Shown one piece after another: positions 40,066 through 49,820 of a DNA stretch of 64,000 nucleotides. The stretch covers positions 20,746,986 to 20,810,985 of the forward strand of contig OW203722.1 of assembly GCA_934045075.1 (NCBI GenBank), given 5' to 3'. A program made the translations under genes and the position numbers. How positions within the stretch are numbered: the stretch's first letter is position 1; each line of letters starts with the position of its first letter. The notes beneath the pieces are model-generated. The model was given only the letters and a program-made list of their open reading frames with translations. It made no database searches and was not told the origin of the DNA. The DNA is from Yponomeuta sedellus. Lineage: Eukaryota; Arthropoda; Insecta; Lepidoptera; Yponomeutidae.

Positions 40066-40170
40066 ACTGCACATAAAAAAGGAAATTACACAGATATTCT
40101 TAACATAAGGGAATAGACGGCTGCCTTATCACTTACAAGTGATGTCTTCCAGACAACCTTAGGATGGACT
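40066..40170 (-). mobile_element. LINE-J tail fragment
   Basis: GGAAATTACACAGATATTCT through CTTCCAGACAACCTTAGGAT, also seen at 60705-60790. Confidence 0.6.
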
Positions 40171-41071
40171 AGCAATACATGGATTCTGTTGTGTGATTTT
40201 ATGTTTTTAAGAATTGTGTCGTCAATTATTCTTCCTTCTTTCATACATTTGTATAAATACCGTAAATACATGCAATCGACAGCACATCTGCCTTTATATC
40301 CGTGAACTCTACTCAGTTATATTACGGCTCTATACGCAACTTAAATTGACTGTAAGTTGATTGTACAGTCTCAATATAACATCAACCTATACACTTGTGC
40401 CCTCAACTCACCTACGTTAGGGCTGACTTTGGAATTAAAAGGCAAAACTTGATTTGGTGCCTACTGAACTATATGAACTATAAGAGCTACTTGAACAAAC
40501 TTCGCGGGAAAACATAATTTCTATAGAAATGTGCAGTCTGTGCTCATTGGATCCAGGCCATAAATCCACCAATCGATAGACCTCCCACACATGTAAACAA
40601 ACAGCCCGGCAAAAAGAATGAGCAACCCGACAAATAGAATCAATTTTTCCTGCGATCCAATTTACAGTGCGGCTTCGTCTAGCTAAGACAGAGAGCTTAA
40701 ATTATTTACTTCACGTCGCGAGTCAGTGATTCGACCGTTGTAAAGTCAAACCAGTACACGAACTAGCAAAATTCTCATGGCCTTATATAATATATACCTA
40801 TAGAATCACGACGTGTCTCCAATTAACCACCCCTCAGAGGCAGTTATTTAATCGGTGTTTACGTCTTTTTCTATTAAAATCACCACATGACTATTTTAAT
40901 CGGCGTTTATCGAGTGTTATTATAAAACCGTGAGAATAGAACTATCTACATTATACCGGGCGGGATCGTGCAAATGGAAACATTAATCCTTTTTCCAAAA
41001 TAAAAAAATAACTTTTTGGCAGAAAAACAACGTACGTTTGAAATAATAATATAATCAATCTAAGTAGTTTA
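40171..41071. other. unassigned intergenic DNA
   Basis: No recognisable feature. Confidence 0.35.
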
Positions 41072-41170
41072 TTCAAAATTACATCATCGAAACTCTGACT
41101 TATTTAATGTTACAAATAAAAATTCAAAATTACATAGAAACTCTGACTTATTGAATGTTACAAATAAAAC
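41072..41170. repeat. two-copy tandem repeat (~52 bp)
   Basis: ATTCAAAATTACAT...GAAACTCTGACTTATT...AATGTTACAAATAAA occurs twice in a row. Confidence 0.8.
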
Positions 41171-41214
41171 TAAGTATTATATTATATTCTTTTCTTTTTT
41201 TGTTTTTTTTAATA

Positions 41215-41402
41215 CACTAACCCGTGATAAGAACAATTTTAAAAACCTATTTATAGGCTAAAAATATCACCCATGCCGGGATTCAAACCCGCGACCTCTG
41301 GCTATCCGTGCCAGCGCTCTTTCCAACTGAGCTAATGTGCGACTCACCGGCATCAGTGAAATTTCAAACTTCTTTACAATATTTTCTGTATTACGTACAT
41401 GT
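41215..41402 (-). mobile_element. SINE-B copy, 5'-truncated
   Basis: tRNA-like unit at about 41268-41342 in inverse orientation. The copy stops at the TACGTACAT boundary, so about half of the upstream body is missing. Confidence 0.75.
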
Positions 41403-41437
41403 TGAGTTGTGACATATTCATATTATAGGCGTGTTCA

Positions 41438-41603
41438 TCTGGGCAGAGTTTCATAAAACAACACTTCGTAGTTTGTTATCACAATTTGAGGTACATTACG
41501 TAGCAGAGTCCACTTGTTAATCTCTGGGTTAATCGACTTTGTAATGTACATCTAAGAGTCGTAGTAAACCATCAATTGTAGTTCTATAAAACAGGCTCCT
41601 GAT
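41438..41603. mobile_element. short TIR element (possible)
   Basis: GGGCAGAGTTTCATAAAACA and, inverted near the right end, TATAAAACAGGCTCC. TIR similarity is imperfect. Confidence 0.45.
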
Positions 41604-41717
41604 TGTAAAAACAAAGTTAGAATATTATAAAAATTTAGGAAGCAGATATTAGATAAAATGAAACATAATCAATGAAATGTATTACATTGGTATGTAATAC
41701 ATTGAATAGAATTCATC

Positions 41718-41892
41718 AACAATTATGGATTTGTATTAGCAAGGTAGTTACTATTTTAAATTCATAATTGTAATGATAATATACTAGTTTCATTTTACCT
41801 TGATCTACCGGAACATGGAACAGTACACGCGACTCTGTTCAGTACATATAGTACTTACGTATGTCATACGTTTCATAGACATTAAAATCGAC
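41718..41892. repeat. repeat H, copy 1
   Basis: ATTAGCAAGGTAGTTACTAT through GGAACATGGAACAGTACACG and CATACGTTTCATAGACATT. Copies at 41893-42212 and 52025-52140. Confidence 0.75.
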
Positions 41893-42212
41893 CATTGTTA
41901 ATTTGTGTTAGCAAGGTAGTTGGTAATACAAATTCATAATTGTAATGATAACATAGTACGTAATACAGAGAATAGTGTAAAGAGGTTCGAAATTTCACTA
42001 ATGCCGGTGAGTCGCCCATTAGCTCAGTTGGATAGAGCGCTGGCACGGATAGCCAGAGGTCGCGGGTTCGAATCGCAGCATGGGTGGAATTTTTAGCCTC
42101 TAAATAGGTTTATAACATAGTAGCCTTAGTCCAACGGAATATGGAATAGTACACGCGACTCTCTTCAGTACTTAGGTATGTCAAACATTTCATAGACTTT
42201 AGAATCGACAAT
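41893..42212. repeat. repeat H, copy 2, split by SINE-B
   Basis: GTTAGCAAGGTAGTTGGTAA to ATGATAACATAGTA, then SINE-B, then ATAACATAGTAGCCTTAGTC and GAATAGTACACGCGACTCTC. Head-to-tail with copy 1. Confidence 0.75.
41959..42111 (+). mobile_element. SINE-B copy, 5'-truncated with TSD
   Basis: 153 bp between the 11-bp TSDs ATAACATAGTA (41948-41958 and 42112-42122). It retains only the part from CGTAATACAGAGAATAGTG through the tRNA-like unit and ends CCTCTAAATAGGTTT. The TSD and loss of the opposite end prove that the tRNA-like unit is at the 3' end of this retroelement. Confidence 0.9.
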
Positions 42213-42862
42213 TGACAACATTTCATTTTTGTAGCATACGGATTTTATTGTCCTAAAGGAAACTAGATACAAAATAAAACGAACCATATTTTTTTATTTT
42301 CTGAAACACGCACGTTTTCTTATATTTTTTACATTTTAAAGTTTAAAATATTTTTACCGGAAGTGACGAAACAACGAGGCTCACAATATGTTTTCTTTTG
42401 CCTAGTATCTTAAAAAAAAATATAGTTACAAATGTCATTTTAGTATTGCCAGGGCCATGTTAAAAAACAGTTTCTGATTATTTTTTAGCATATGCAAATA
42501 TGTTTTTCTTTTATACAATTAAATCAGCTTAGTTCAATTCATCATCCCTTATATATAGTTGTTCCTTTTTTGTCAAATGTACTTTGTCTTGGCAAAGCCT
42601 TTATCTGCGTTCGGAGTGTTTTTGCTGCCAGTTTGTTACTTTTGTAGCTACTTTTTTAAGGTTATTTATAAAGGTATCGTAAGTATAAAGTATGGAAACC
42701 CTGATATTATGTTGTGTGGTTTGCCTTGCGTAGGTAGGTACCTAACGTAAACAAACTTTGTGTAGTGTTAAATTTATTTCTCTCTACTCAAATTCTATCC
42801 TATACAAGAACAAGAAAGTCATTGGTAGGTATACAATGGACACTTCAGATTTAGACGGATTC
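42213..42862. other. flank of the gypsy-like provirus
   Basis: AT-rich, no family recognised. It ends with the short frame from ATG 42836 that is cut by the provirus (see 42836-50822). Confidence 0.4.
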
Positions 42863-42866
42863 GTAC

Positions 42867-43087
42867 TGTTAGGACGGCGGTCCGCGGGACCTTTTTAAAA
42901 AAAGATTTTATTACTGCTAAAACCAAAATTTATTCACTGCACAACACACGGACTACAATTAGAAATTTACGTGTATGTCGGACGGAGGTTATGGGTCGAC
43001 TCTCTGACAAAACAAGTGTGAAACAGTTTTATATAAAATCAATTCGCTTGCCTCAGCATTTACTGCAAACTAGGACTGATTATAACA
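42867..43087 (-). repeat. 3' LTR of the gypsy-like element
   Basis: 221 bp, identical by eye to 50512-50732. On the coding strand it carries TATATAAAA, a TCAGAG initiator and AATAAA in order. Confidence 0.97.
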
Positions 43088-43098
43088 TCTCCCTCCTT
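43088..43098 (-). other. polypurine tract of the gypsy-like element
   Basis: On the minus strand AAGGAGGGAGA abuts the 3' LTR. Confidence 0.85.
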
Positions 43099-43276
43099 AA
43101 GACTGAGCTTATCATTTTAAGATAAACGAAGGACAAATGTCTGAAATAATGAAAACACAAGTGAGGCGCAGCGACTAAGTTTTAAACATAAGGACATCTC
43201 AAGAATAGTGTCACACTAAAATTAATTCTAGTTTAAACTTAATCTAAGTCCCGAAATAGAAATCAATAAAAGTCAC

Positions 43277-44575
43277 TTAATGGTTAGTTAAGTTTCGGCT
43301 TGACGATACTTTCTCAAAATTTCTAAATATGACCTTGCTTTTATCCTTATTCATCTCTATTTCTGGGAGGCTCCTAATAGATCTCTTGTCACATTCAAAG
43401 GACTCGTCAGATATATCAGTTAATTCAATAGACGTATTGACCTTGGTGTCCCTTCTACTAGACTTGCTATTATGACACTGATTATATATTTGGATGCAAC
43501 AAGAAGAGCTTTTACAATAATTTGAGAACCATTTCTTATATATTTTGCTTAATATGTAAATTATAATAGCTACAATAATAGTATAAGTAAGTCCTGAATA
43601 ATAGTGACCATATTTTACAATATGAGACTGATTTTCAGCCTGATTGATTTGATCTTGCAAATGGTCAAGCTTATGGCTTGCTAATTTCAAGGACTCTAAG
43701 TCAACATCTGTTAATGAAATTGGAGACAATGGTTGAACACTGTTGTTTACAAGTTTGTACTTACAGCAGTCGTCTTCGACGATATTAAAATCAATTAACA
43801 CTTGGCTCGGTAGCCTTGATTTGTAACTAAGTGATGGACGAAATTGCAAAGTTTGGAAGTATGCAACACAATCATTTTTCAAAGATAATAATCCAGTACC
43901 TTGTACAGTATAGTCCTTGATCTCGTTTTTATCAGTACATTTTATAGTCAGCTTGGTTGCCTTGGACTGTACATACAAAAATCTTCCATCGTTTAGCTTT
44001 TGCCATATGTTAACATTGCCATAGATTACTTTAGAATTACAGATTTCTGGAAGTGACAGGGTGACTTCCGTTATGAGTTTCGTTTCACATATAGGGTTAC
44101 TATTTGTAGATAGAACAGAAGGTAAAGGACATATTACATAGTTATTATTAACATCGCTACATTCGCTTAAGGTATCTAGCATCGCGTAATTCAATCTGTC
44201 ATCCGTTATAGCTATGTATAACTTAGAAGGATGAATAAGAACATATGTTTGGAAATTGTATTCATCTCGCGGTGTAGGTAGCGGTAAAATCTTATATATG
44301 CTAAATTTAACTGGGTTAATTAAAGGTATTCTTATTACGAAAATTATCTTATCATTATAGTAATACGAAGCTAACTTAGATAAATCTATAATATAATGTA
44401 TGTTCTCTAAGGACAGAGGAACGGGAAACTCTAGGTTCCTTTTAGTTACCTTGTTAGAGTTTAATTCATTATATAATTTCGTCGGGGATAAAACATAGGG
44501 GTGCAAAATATTAGCTTTCGCAAATAAGATAGAGTTCAAGGTCGTATCCAAAATATTGGAAACTGATAAAAGTGA
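43277..44575 (-). CDS. env: env-like protein, N-terminally truncated
   Basis: Open for 433 codons after a TGA at 44576-44578, with no ATG until residue ~124 from the TTG at 44551. The sequence resembles the central and C-terminal part of the baculovirus F-like/errantivirus envelope family: an ILHPYVLSPTKLYNEL block near residues 15-30, several paired cysteines, one membrane segment about residues 319-337 (TYTIIVAIIIYIL) and a cytoplasmic tail of about 85 residues. No signal peptide, furin-type site or fusion-peptide region is found in this frame. pol ends 41 bp upstream of the open frame, so there is no room for the missing part. A splice acceptor candidate (TTTTATCAG, AG at 44563-44564) precedes the frame. 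The product would not be a complete entry protein. Confidence 0.75.
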   Translation of the reverse strand, partial: SLLSVSNILDTTLNSILFAKANILHPYVLSPTKLYNELNSNKVTKRNLEFPVPLSLENIHYIIDLSKLASYYYNDKIIFVIRIPLINPVKFSIYKILPLPTPRDEYNFQTYVLIHPSKLYIAITDDRLNYAMLDTLSECSDVNNNYVICPLPSVLSTNSNPICETKLITEVTLSLPEICNSKVIYGNVNIWQKLNDGRFLYVQSKATKLTIKCTDKNEIKDYTVQGTGLLSLKNDCVAYFQTLQFRPSLSYKSRLPSQVLIDFNIVEDDCCKYKLVNNSVQPLSPISLTDVDLESLKLASHKLDHLQDQINQAENQSHIVKYGHYYSGLTYTIIVAIIIYILSKIYKKWFSNYCKSSSCCIQIYNQCHNSKSSRRDTKVNTSIELTDISDESFECDKRSIRSLPEIEMNKDKSKVIFRNFEKVSSSRNLTNH

Positions 44576-44616
44576 TCATTCGATGATGTTAAGAATTGAG
44601 TTAAATTTGGACAAGT

Positions 44617-47600
44617 TTATGCTGGTTTAATCTCATTAATGTGATACTTCACGTGTTTTCTATTGATGCAAAGGGTGACGTTATTTTTTCCATTTACTTT
44701 AATTATTTTATAGGGTCCCTTCCAGATTGGAGAGAGGGCCTTGCGCAACCTATGATGGTGTTTGACGTATACTAAGTCACCAGTTTTATAAGTTTTTGAA
44801 TTAGAAGAAGCGTCATAGTATCGCTTCGAGGATTCCTTGCTTCTCTGAATGTTTTCTAGAGCTCTTTCGCGAGAGTACCTCATTCTGTACTGCAAGGCTC
44901 GGATATACTCTTGATAAGTTGTGTTATCGCTAGAGTCAAATAAACTACTAGGTATGGTCGGTTTGTGACCATATAATAACTCAAAAGGAGTGAAATTCGT
45001 AGTACAGTGTGGAGTTGTATTATAAGAGAGAATTGCAGTTGCGACATAACAATGCCAATCGTCTTGATTGTCATTTACAAACGATTTTAAATACTCTTTA
45101 AGGGTTGCATGACTACGCTCCAGTGCACCATTTGTCTGGGGATGATAGGGCGTAGAGAGAAGGCTTTTTATTTTAAGAATTTCTGTTAGTTGCTTAAATA
45201 GCTCAGATGTAAAGCTAGTGCCTTGATCCGTAAGGATCATTTTAGGGAATCCGAATAACGAAAAGAAATGTATTAGGTTACGTGCAATTTCATCTGTTGT
45301 TGACGTAATCATTGGATAAGCACATGAAAATTTAGTTAAATCGTCCTGAAGAGTTAAGATGTACTTAAACTTTTGAAGGCCAGCTTCGGGAAGAACTCCG
45401 ACAATGTCGAGAGCTAGTCTTTCGAATGGCTTGGTACTAGACGACGTTATAATCATAGGTGCTTTATTAGAAGCTCGTAAGGGCTTATTTACTTGACATA
45501 ACCGACAGTCTTTTACGAATCGTTCTATGTCAGCGCGCATACTCTTCCAGTAATAAGATTCTTTTATTCTGTTGTACATGCGCGTAATACCCGGGTGACC
45601 CGCTATGGTTGTCCCGTGGTTTTCTTTGAGAATGTTTGTAATTTCGGCAGGGGTAGGATATTTTATTTGGTTCTTGTATATATGGACCTTAATATCGGTG
45701 CCATGAAATAAATACGAAATAATGTTGTAGATTTTAACATAGGCCAATTTAGTAAAAGGCTCTGAAAAGTCTGAAATAGCTAATTCTTTGTCATATTCAT
45801 CTGTGGAAATTATTAGATCTCTCAATTTTCGCAAAAGGTTATAAATAGCTTTATAGCTCGTCTCGTCATAATGATGGATCTTAGTGTATAAGAAATAGAG
45901 CTTTTTATTGTTAGCATCAACCGACTGCACGGTGTCGGGTTCTCGTTCCGCTGATAACAGTTCGTCGGAATTAGGTACTATCGACAACAGCTGTTCACAG
46001 TGCGGCATTGAACTATCAAAGTCAAGCGAGAGTGGACATGCTATTGACTTTTGTTTTGCCAAAGTAAGGCTCTGATTGTGCTCTTCTATCTGAGTATCGT
46101 TAGAGATAGACTTGGTAAATTGTTTTTTGAAAAATTGCTCATAAGTTGTTTTGTTTAATCTGGAGTGAGTTATGGCATTGACTGGGTTACGAGATAAGGC
46201 ATCTGCATTTGAATTTATTCGGCCTGGCTTATAAATAATCTCGTAATCATATTCTTCTAACTTTAGTCGCCACCTTAGTAAACGTCCGCCTGGATCTTTA
46301 GCGTTAAAAAGCCATGTAAGGGGACGATGGTCTGTGACAATTTTGAACTTATACCCATACAGGTATGGTCTAAAGGTATTAACACCAAAAAGAATAGCGA
46401 GCAGCTCCTTCTCAGTTGTTGAGTAATTTCCTTCGCATTTATTTAAGGTTCGAGATGCATAAGCTATAGGCTTATCCTTACCGATCTCGCCTTGTGATAA
46501 GACAGCGCCTACGGCATAGTTAGATGCGTCTGTCGTTACAATAAAGGTTTGCGTAAAATCAGGGTACTGTAGTAAGGGAGCTGAAATTAACTTTTGTTTA
46601 AGAAGGTTAAAAGCTTGTTCTTGATCGTGAGACCAGTGAAAAACTGTGTCTTTTTTCAATAAAGAAGTTAGGGGCTTAGTTATGTGAGAGAAATTCTCTA
46701 TAAAACGGCGATAATAGCCTGTCAAACCTAAAAATGACTTGACGTCTTTAGCATTTTTGGGTGTAGGAAATTGAGAAATGGCCTTGACCTTGTCAGGGTT
46801 AGGTGACACACCCTTGTCTGTGATAGTATGCCCAAGATAAGCAACTTCACGTCGCAAAAACTCACATTTATCAGGCTGTAATTTCAAATTAGCCTGTCTG
46901 AATTTGGAAAAGATGAGTTCTAATTTTTTCATGTGGGACTCAAGGTCGTGAGAATAACAGATACAATCATCTAGGTAGATGTAACAGTGGAGACCTTGCA
47001 ATCCCGAGAGAACTGTGTTCATCAGTCTCTGAAATGTGGATGGGGCATTTTTTAAACCGAAAGGCATTCGTGTAAATTCAAAATGACCTGAAATACCATT
47101 AGTGGTAACACTGAAACCTGTTTTGGCAGTGTCTTTGGGGTCCAAACAAAGTTGGTGAAACCCAGAGGCCAAATCGAGTGTACTAAAATATTTTGAGTGA
47201 CCTAACTGGTCTAGGATGTCAGTTATAAGAGGGAGAGGATAGACCTCTGAAACGGTGACATCATTAAGTCGTCGGTAGTCGATGACAATTCGCCATTTTT
47301 GCTTACCGGAAGCGTCAAGCTTTTTGGGTACCACCCAAACCGGTGCATTCCAAGGAGAAGTTGAAGGGCGAATGATATTTTGGTCGAGCATTTTTTTTAC
47401 TTGCTTTTCGACTTCGTCCTTATGAATTTTAGGAAACCGATAAGACTTCACATGAATAGGAGGAGCATCTCCGGTATTTATGGAGTGCTGAATTGCATTT
47501 GTGTGAGTCAGAAATTCACCTTCGAGGTGGAAAATGTCGGTGTATTGCGAAATGCAGTTCATAAGGGTTTTCTTTTCTTGTGGATTTAAATGAGAACATC

Positions 47601-48681
47601 GAATTTGCTCAAGGACCTTTTTAGATCGGTCATTGTTCAAGCTATTAAGGTTGTGAACGAGCTCGTGTGGTTTTTCGTCTGAGGTTGATGAAGAGAGCTC
47701 AAAAGGTGAAACTTGAACTTGGAAATTATTTATTTCTACGTCAGATTCGGTAGTGTTTAGCACAGAGACATTGACTCTGTTGTTTGGCTTAATGTTTACA
47801 ATGCAATTAGCCAAAAACACTCCGTCGCTAATTTTATGATCCAGTACTAAGGCTTCTTTTCGGCCTGAAATTTCTGAAAGGTTGGAGACTGGGCATTCAA
47901 TAACCATTTCTGACCTAGGAGGTATGACATAAGATGGTTTACTAAAACAGATAGGTAGAGAGTGACCTTGCAGATTCAGCGTATCTGTAGAGTACTGAAT
48001 GTCGATCTTAAAATGTTGTATAAAGTCACTACCTATAATACCATCGTAGTGTAGGTTGATTGCGTCGCTTATCGCGTGAAATACGAAACCAAACACTATC
48101 TTACTCTTTGGAGAGATTCTATGTTCAAAGTCGAGTTCTATGGTACCGAGAGATTCACAAGATGAGTCGTTGTCACTTAAACCTTTGAGTGTGACTATCT
48201 CCGGTCCAAGCACTGGGTTCTTAAGGCTAGATGACTTCACTATTGATATTGAAGAACCAGTGTCGACTAGGAAGCACAAAGGCTTCTCGTTTAAATTACT
48301 TTTTAAGTTAACGTGAGGGAGAGAAATTTTGTAGTTAACGTTATTTATCGTGTAACTTTTCTCACGTGAGCAATTCCTGGGAGAAAAACTCGGCTTTTCG
48401 CGAGGTAGGGAATTGCATTTAAAATCCTCTTTGGGAATAGAACTGGAAACATTTGATTCACTATCTAATTTAGGAGTCTCCGAATTTTTGCTGACTTGTG
48501 TTGGGGAGAATTTAAGAACACAAGGCTTAGAAAGTCCTTTATCAATAATTTGAGACTGAGTAGAAGGCACATTAGTATCCTGTGCAACCGTGAATTGACC
48601 ACAGGTACTACCTTTTAGCTTAGTTGAGAACTCAGTGGATAAAGGCTTATTATCAGCACATTTTCGTTGATTTTTGTTCAT
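44617..48681 (-). CDS. pol: Pol: protease, reverse transcriptase, RNase H, integrase
   Basis: The ATG-initiated frame gives 1,354 aa, but the frame is open upstream to the gag frameshift site, so translation as Gag-Pol is likely. Visible: aspartic protease D140 (FLVDTGSS); reverse transcriptase with LDLASGFHQ (D503) and YLDD (569-572); RNase H with TTDAS (D718) and VTDHRPL (D784); integrase zinc finger H1022, H1029, C1059, C1062; core D1092, D1152, E1188 with a 35-residue D-E spacing; C-terminal GPYKIIK-type module near 1320. Order PR-RT-RH-IN is the Ty3/gypsy order. No disabling change was seen. It ends 41 bp before the env-like frame opens. Confidence 0.96.
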   Translation of the reverse strand: MNKNQRKCADNKPLSTEFSTKLKGSTCGQFTVAQDTNVPSTQSQIIDKGLSKPCVLKFSPTQVSKNSETPKLDSESNVSSSIPKEDFKCNSLPREKPSFSPRNCSREKSYTINNVNYKISLPHVNLKSNLNEKPLCFLVDTGSSISIVKSSSLKNPVLGPEIVTLKGLSDNDSSCESLGTIELDFEHRISPKSKIVFGFVFHAISDAINLHYDGIIGSDFIQHFKIDIQYSTDTLNLQGHSLPICFSKPSYVIPPRSEMVIECPVSNLSEISGRKEALVLDHKISDGVFLANCIVNIKPNNRVNVSVLNTTESDVEINNFQVQVSPFELSSSTSDEKPHELVHNLNSLNNDRSKKVLEQIRCSHLNPQEKKTLMNCISQYTDIFHLEGEFLTHTNAIQHSINTGDAPPIHVKSYRFPKIHKDEVEKQVKKMLDQNIIRPSTSPWNAPVWVVPKKLDASGKQKWRIVIDYRRLNDVTVSEVYPLPLITDILDQLGHSKYFSTLDLASGFHQLCLDPKDTAKTGFSVTTNGISGHFEFTRMPFGLKNAPSTFQRLMNTVLSGLQGLHCYIYLDDCICYSHDLESHMKKLELIFSKFRQANLKLQPDKCEFLRREVAYLGHTITDKGVSPNPDKVKAISQFPTPKNAKDVKSFLGLTGYYRRFIENFSHITKPLTSLLKKDTVFHWSHDQEQAFNLLKQKLISAPLLQYPDFTQTFIVTTDASNYAVGAVLSQGEIGKDKPIAYASRTLNKCEGNYSTTEKELLAILFGVNTFRPYLYGYKFKIVTDHRPLTWLFNAKDPGGRLLRWRLKLEEYDYEIIYKPGRINSNADALSRNPVNAITHSRLNKTTYEQFFKKQFTKSISNDTQIEEHNQSLTLAKQKSIACPLSLDFDSSMPHCEQLLSIVPNSDELLSAEREPDTVQSVDANNKKLYFLYTKIHHYDETSYKAIYNLLRKLRDLIISTDEYDKELAISDFSEPFTKLAYVKIYNIISYLFHGTDIKVHIYKNQIKYPTPAEITNILKENHGTTIAGHPGITRMYNRIKESYYWKSMRADIERFVKDCRLCQVNKPLRASNKAPMIITSSSTKPFERLALDIVGVLPEAGLQKFKYILTLQDDLTKFSCAYPMITSTTDEIARNLIHFFSLFGFPKMILTDQGTSFTSELFKQLTEILKIKSLLSTPYHPQTNGALERSHATLKEYLKSFVNDNQDDWHCYVATAILSYNTTPHCTTNFTPFELLYGHKPTIPSSLFDSSDNTTYQEYIRALQYRMRYSRERALENIQRSKESSKRYYDASSNSKTYKTGDLVYVKHHHRLRKALSPIWKGPYKIIKVNGKNNVTLCINRKHVKYHINEIKPA

Positions 48682-48755
48682 CCGCGCTGGGGGGAATTTA
48701 AGAGCACGGGATTTAGAAAAGTTAGTAGTTTTCGTGTCATTTAGATCACTATTGT

Positions 48756-48795
48756 GTTCCGGCAGACACGGAACCGAAACAGACTTTAGTTTAAA
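48756..48795 (-). promoter_or_regulatory. -1 ribosomal frameshift site between gag and pol
   Basis: In gag frame the minus strand reads T TTA AAC immediately before the gag TAA (heptamer TTTAAAC at 48789-48795, stop at 48786-48788). This is a textbook X XXY YYZ slippery site. The pol reading frame is -1 relative to gag and is open from the heptamer on. Fourteen nt downstream a 6-bp perfect hairpin (GTTCCG, 7-nt loop, CGGAAC; 48756-48774) could act as the stimulator; the spacer is longer than usual. Confidence 0.88.
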
Positions 48796-49820
48796 TTATC
48801 GTGATCTTCTAAGGAGCTAACAACATGCACATTAGAGCGATTATTGCTTGTCGCATTACTTGAACCAGGTGCATGCGCACCGGATAGTGCAGCGTTGCTG
48901 GAATCAGGGCGCGTATTAGTATTAGTGCCATTTTTATACTTTAACTTGCGGCACTCGCTTATCACATGTCCAAGTTTTTTGCAATAAGCGCAAGATTTAT
49001 TTGAATAAGAGCGCGACTGATTTGAGTTTACGTTGTGAAGATTCGGACTTGACTGTTTAGGTTTATTTTTGAAACAATCGGAGGCTGTGTGTCCGATCTT
49101 TTGACAGATAGAGCACTGTTTGGATGAGCGTTGAGCTAATTTAGAAAGCTTATAGAGCTTTTCTTCCTCAATTGCATGAGTGATTGCATCGGAAAGGCTC
49201 TTGGGATTCCTACAGCGCACTATGTGTGAAAAGCTGGGATTCATGCCCAACAAAAACGTGTTCAAAGCCAAATCTTCCATGGCGGCTAATCTGCCTAAAA
49301 GTTCTTTATCGTCTTCACAGCTATAATGAATGTCTGATTGAATTCGCGTGAGACATGATTCAATGCGTAAGGAATATTGTGTCACATCTTCCATAGGTAA
49401 TTGCTTGCAATTCTGAAGGTCGACCAGTAAATGGGTCGAGTGCTTCTTTTCTCCAAAAGTAGCTTTAAGGAATTGTTTGATTTCGGGCCAGGAATTGAAT
49501 TTCTTTAAACAGCAAGCTAGCTGTGCTTTGCCCTCGAGTTGTGACACTATATATTTGCACAAAACGTTCTGTTGATCTGTACTGGCTAGCGAAATTGCAT
49601 TTTCGCAATTTGTCAAAAACGCGGGCAATGACTCGCGGTTCCCATTATAGGGTTTAATGAACTTGGTCAAAACTGAAAGGCTAATCGGCTCAGCCATTTT
49701 GGATTTTTGCCTAATCGTGACCTTGGAATAAGGGTCTTGTGTTTGCTCGTCTGAAGAGGAGGCGTCTGAAGCTAAAAATCCTTCAGCTTCTTCGAATTTG
49801 ACTTCTTTTTTAGTAGACAT
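48786..49820 (-). CDS. gag: Gag with two CCHC zinc knuckles
   Basis: 344 aa from ATG at 49820. The N-terminal 40 residues are acidic and Ser-rich. About 45-230 is a helical capsid-like region (FIKPYNGNRESLPAFLTN; TFLLGMNPSF), as in Ty3/gypsy Gag. Two CX2CX4HX4C knuckles follow at about 236-249 and 277-290 in a basic, Ser/Asn-rich tail. The last sense codons form the slippery site for -1 frameshifting into pol. Leader ~690 bp. Confidence 0.93.
   Translation of the reverse strand: MSTKKEVKFEEAEGFLASDASSSDEQTQDPYSKVTIRQKSKMAEPISLSVLTKFIKPYNGNRESLPAFLTNCENAISLASTDQQNVLCKYIVSQLEGKAQLACCLKKFNSWPEIKQFLKATFGEKKHSTHLLVDLQNCKQLPMEDVTQYSLRIESCLTRIQSDIHYSCEDDKELLGRLAAMEDLALNTFLLGMNPSFSHIVRCRNPKSLSDAITHAIEEEKLYKLSKLAQRSSKQCSICQKIGHTASDCFKNKPKQSSPNLHNVNSNQSRSYSNKSCAYCKKLGHVISECRKLKYKNGTNTNTRPDSSNAALSGAHAPGSSNATSNNRSNVHVVSSLEDHDNLN

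Noticed and set aside
44549..44551. TTG at 44551 as the env start codon
   Set aside because: Eukaryotic initiation at TTG is improbable, and family knowledge points to a spliced env message. The frame is better described as N-terminally truncated.
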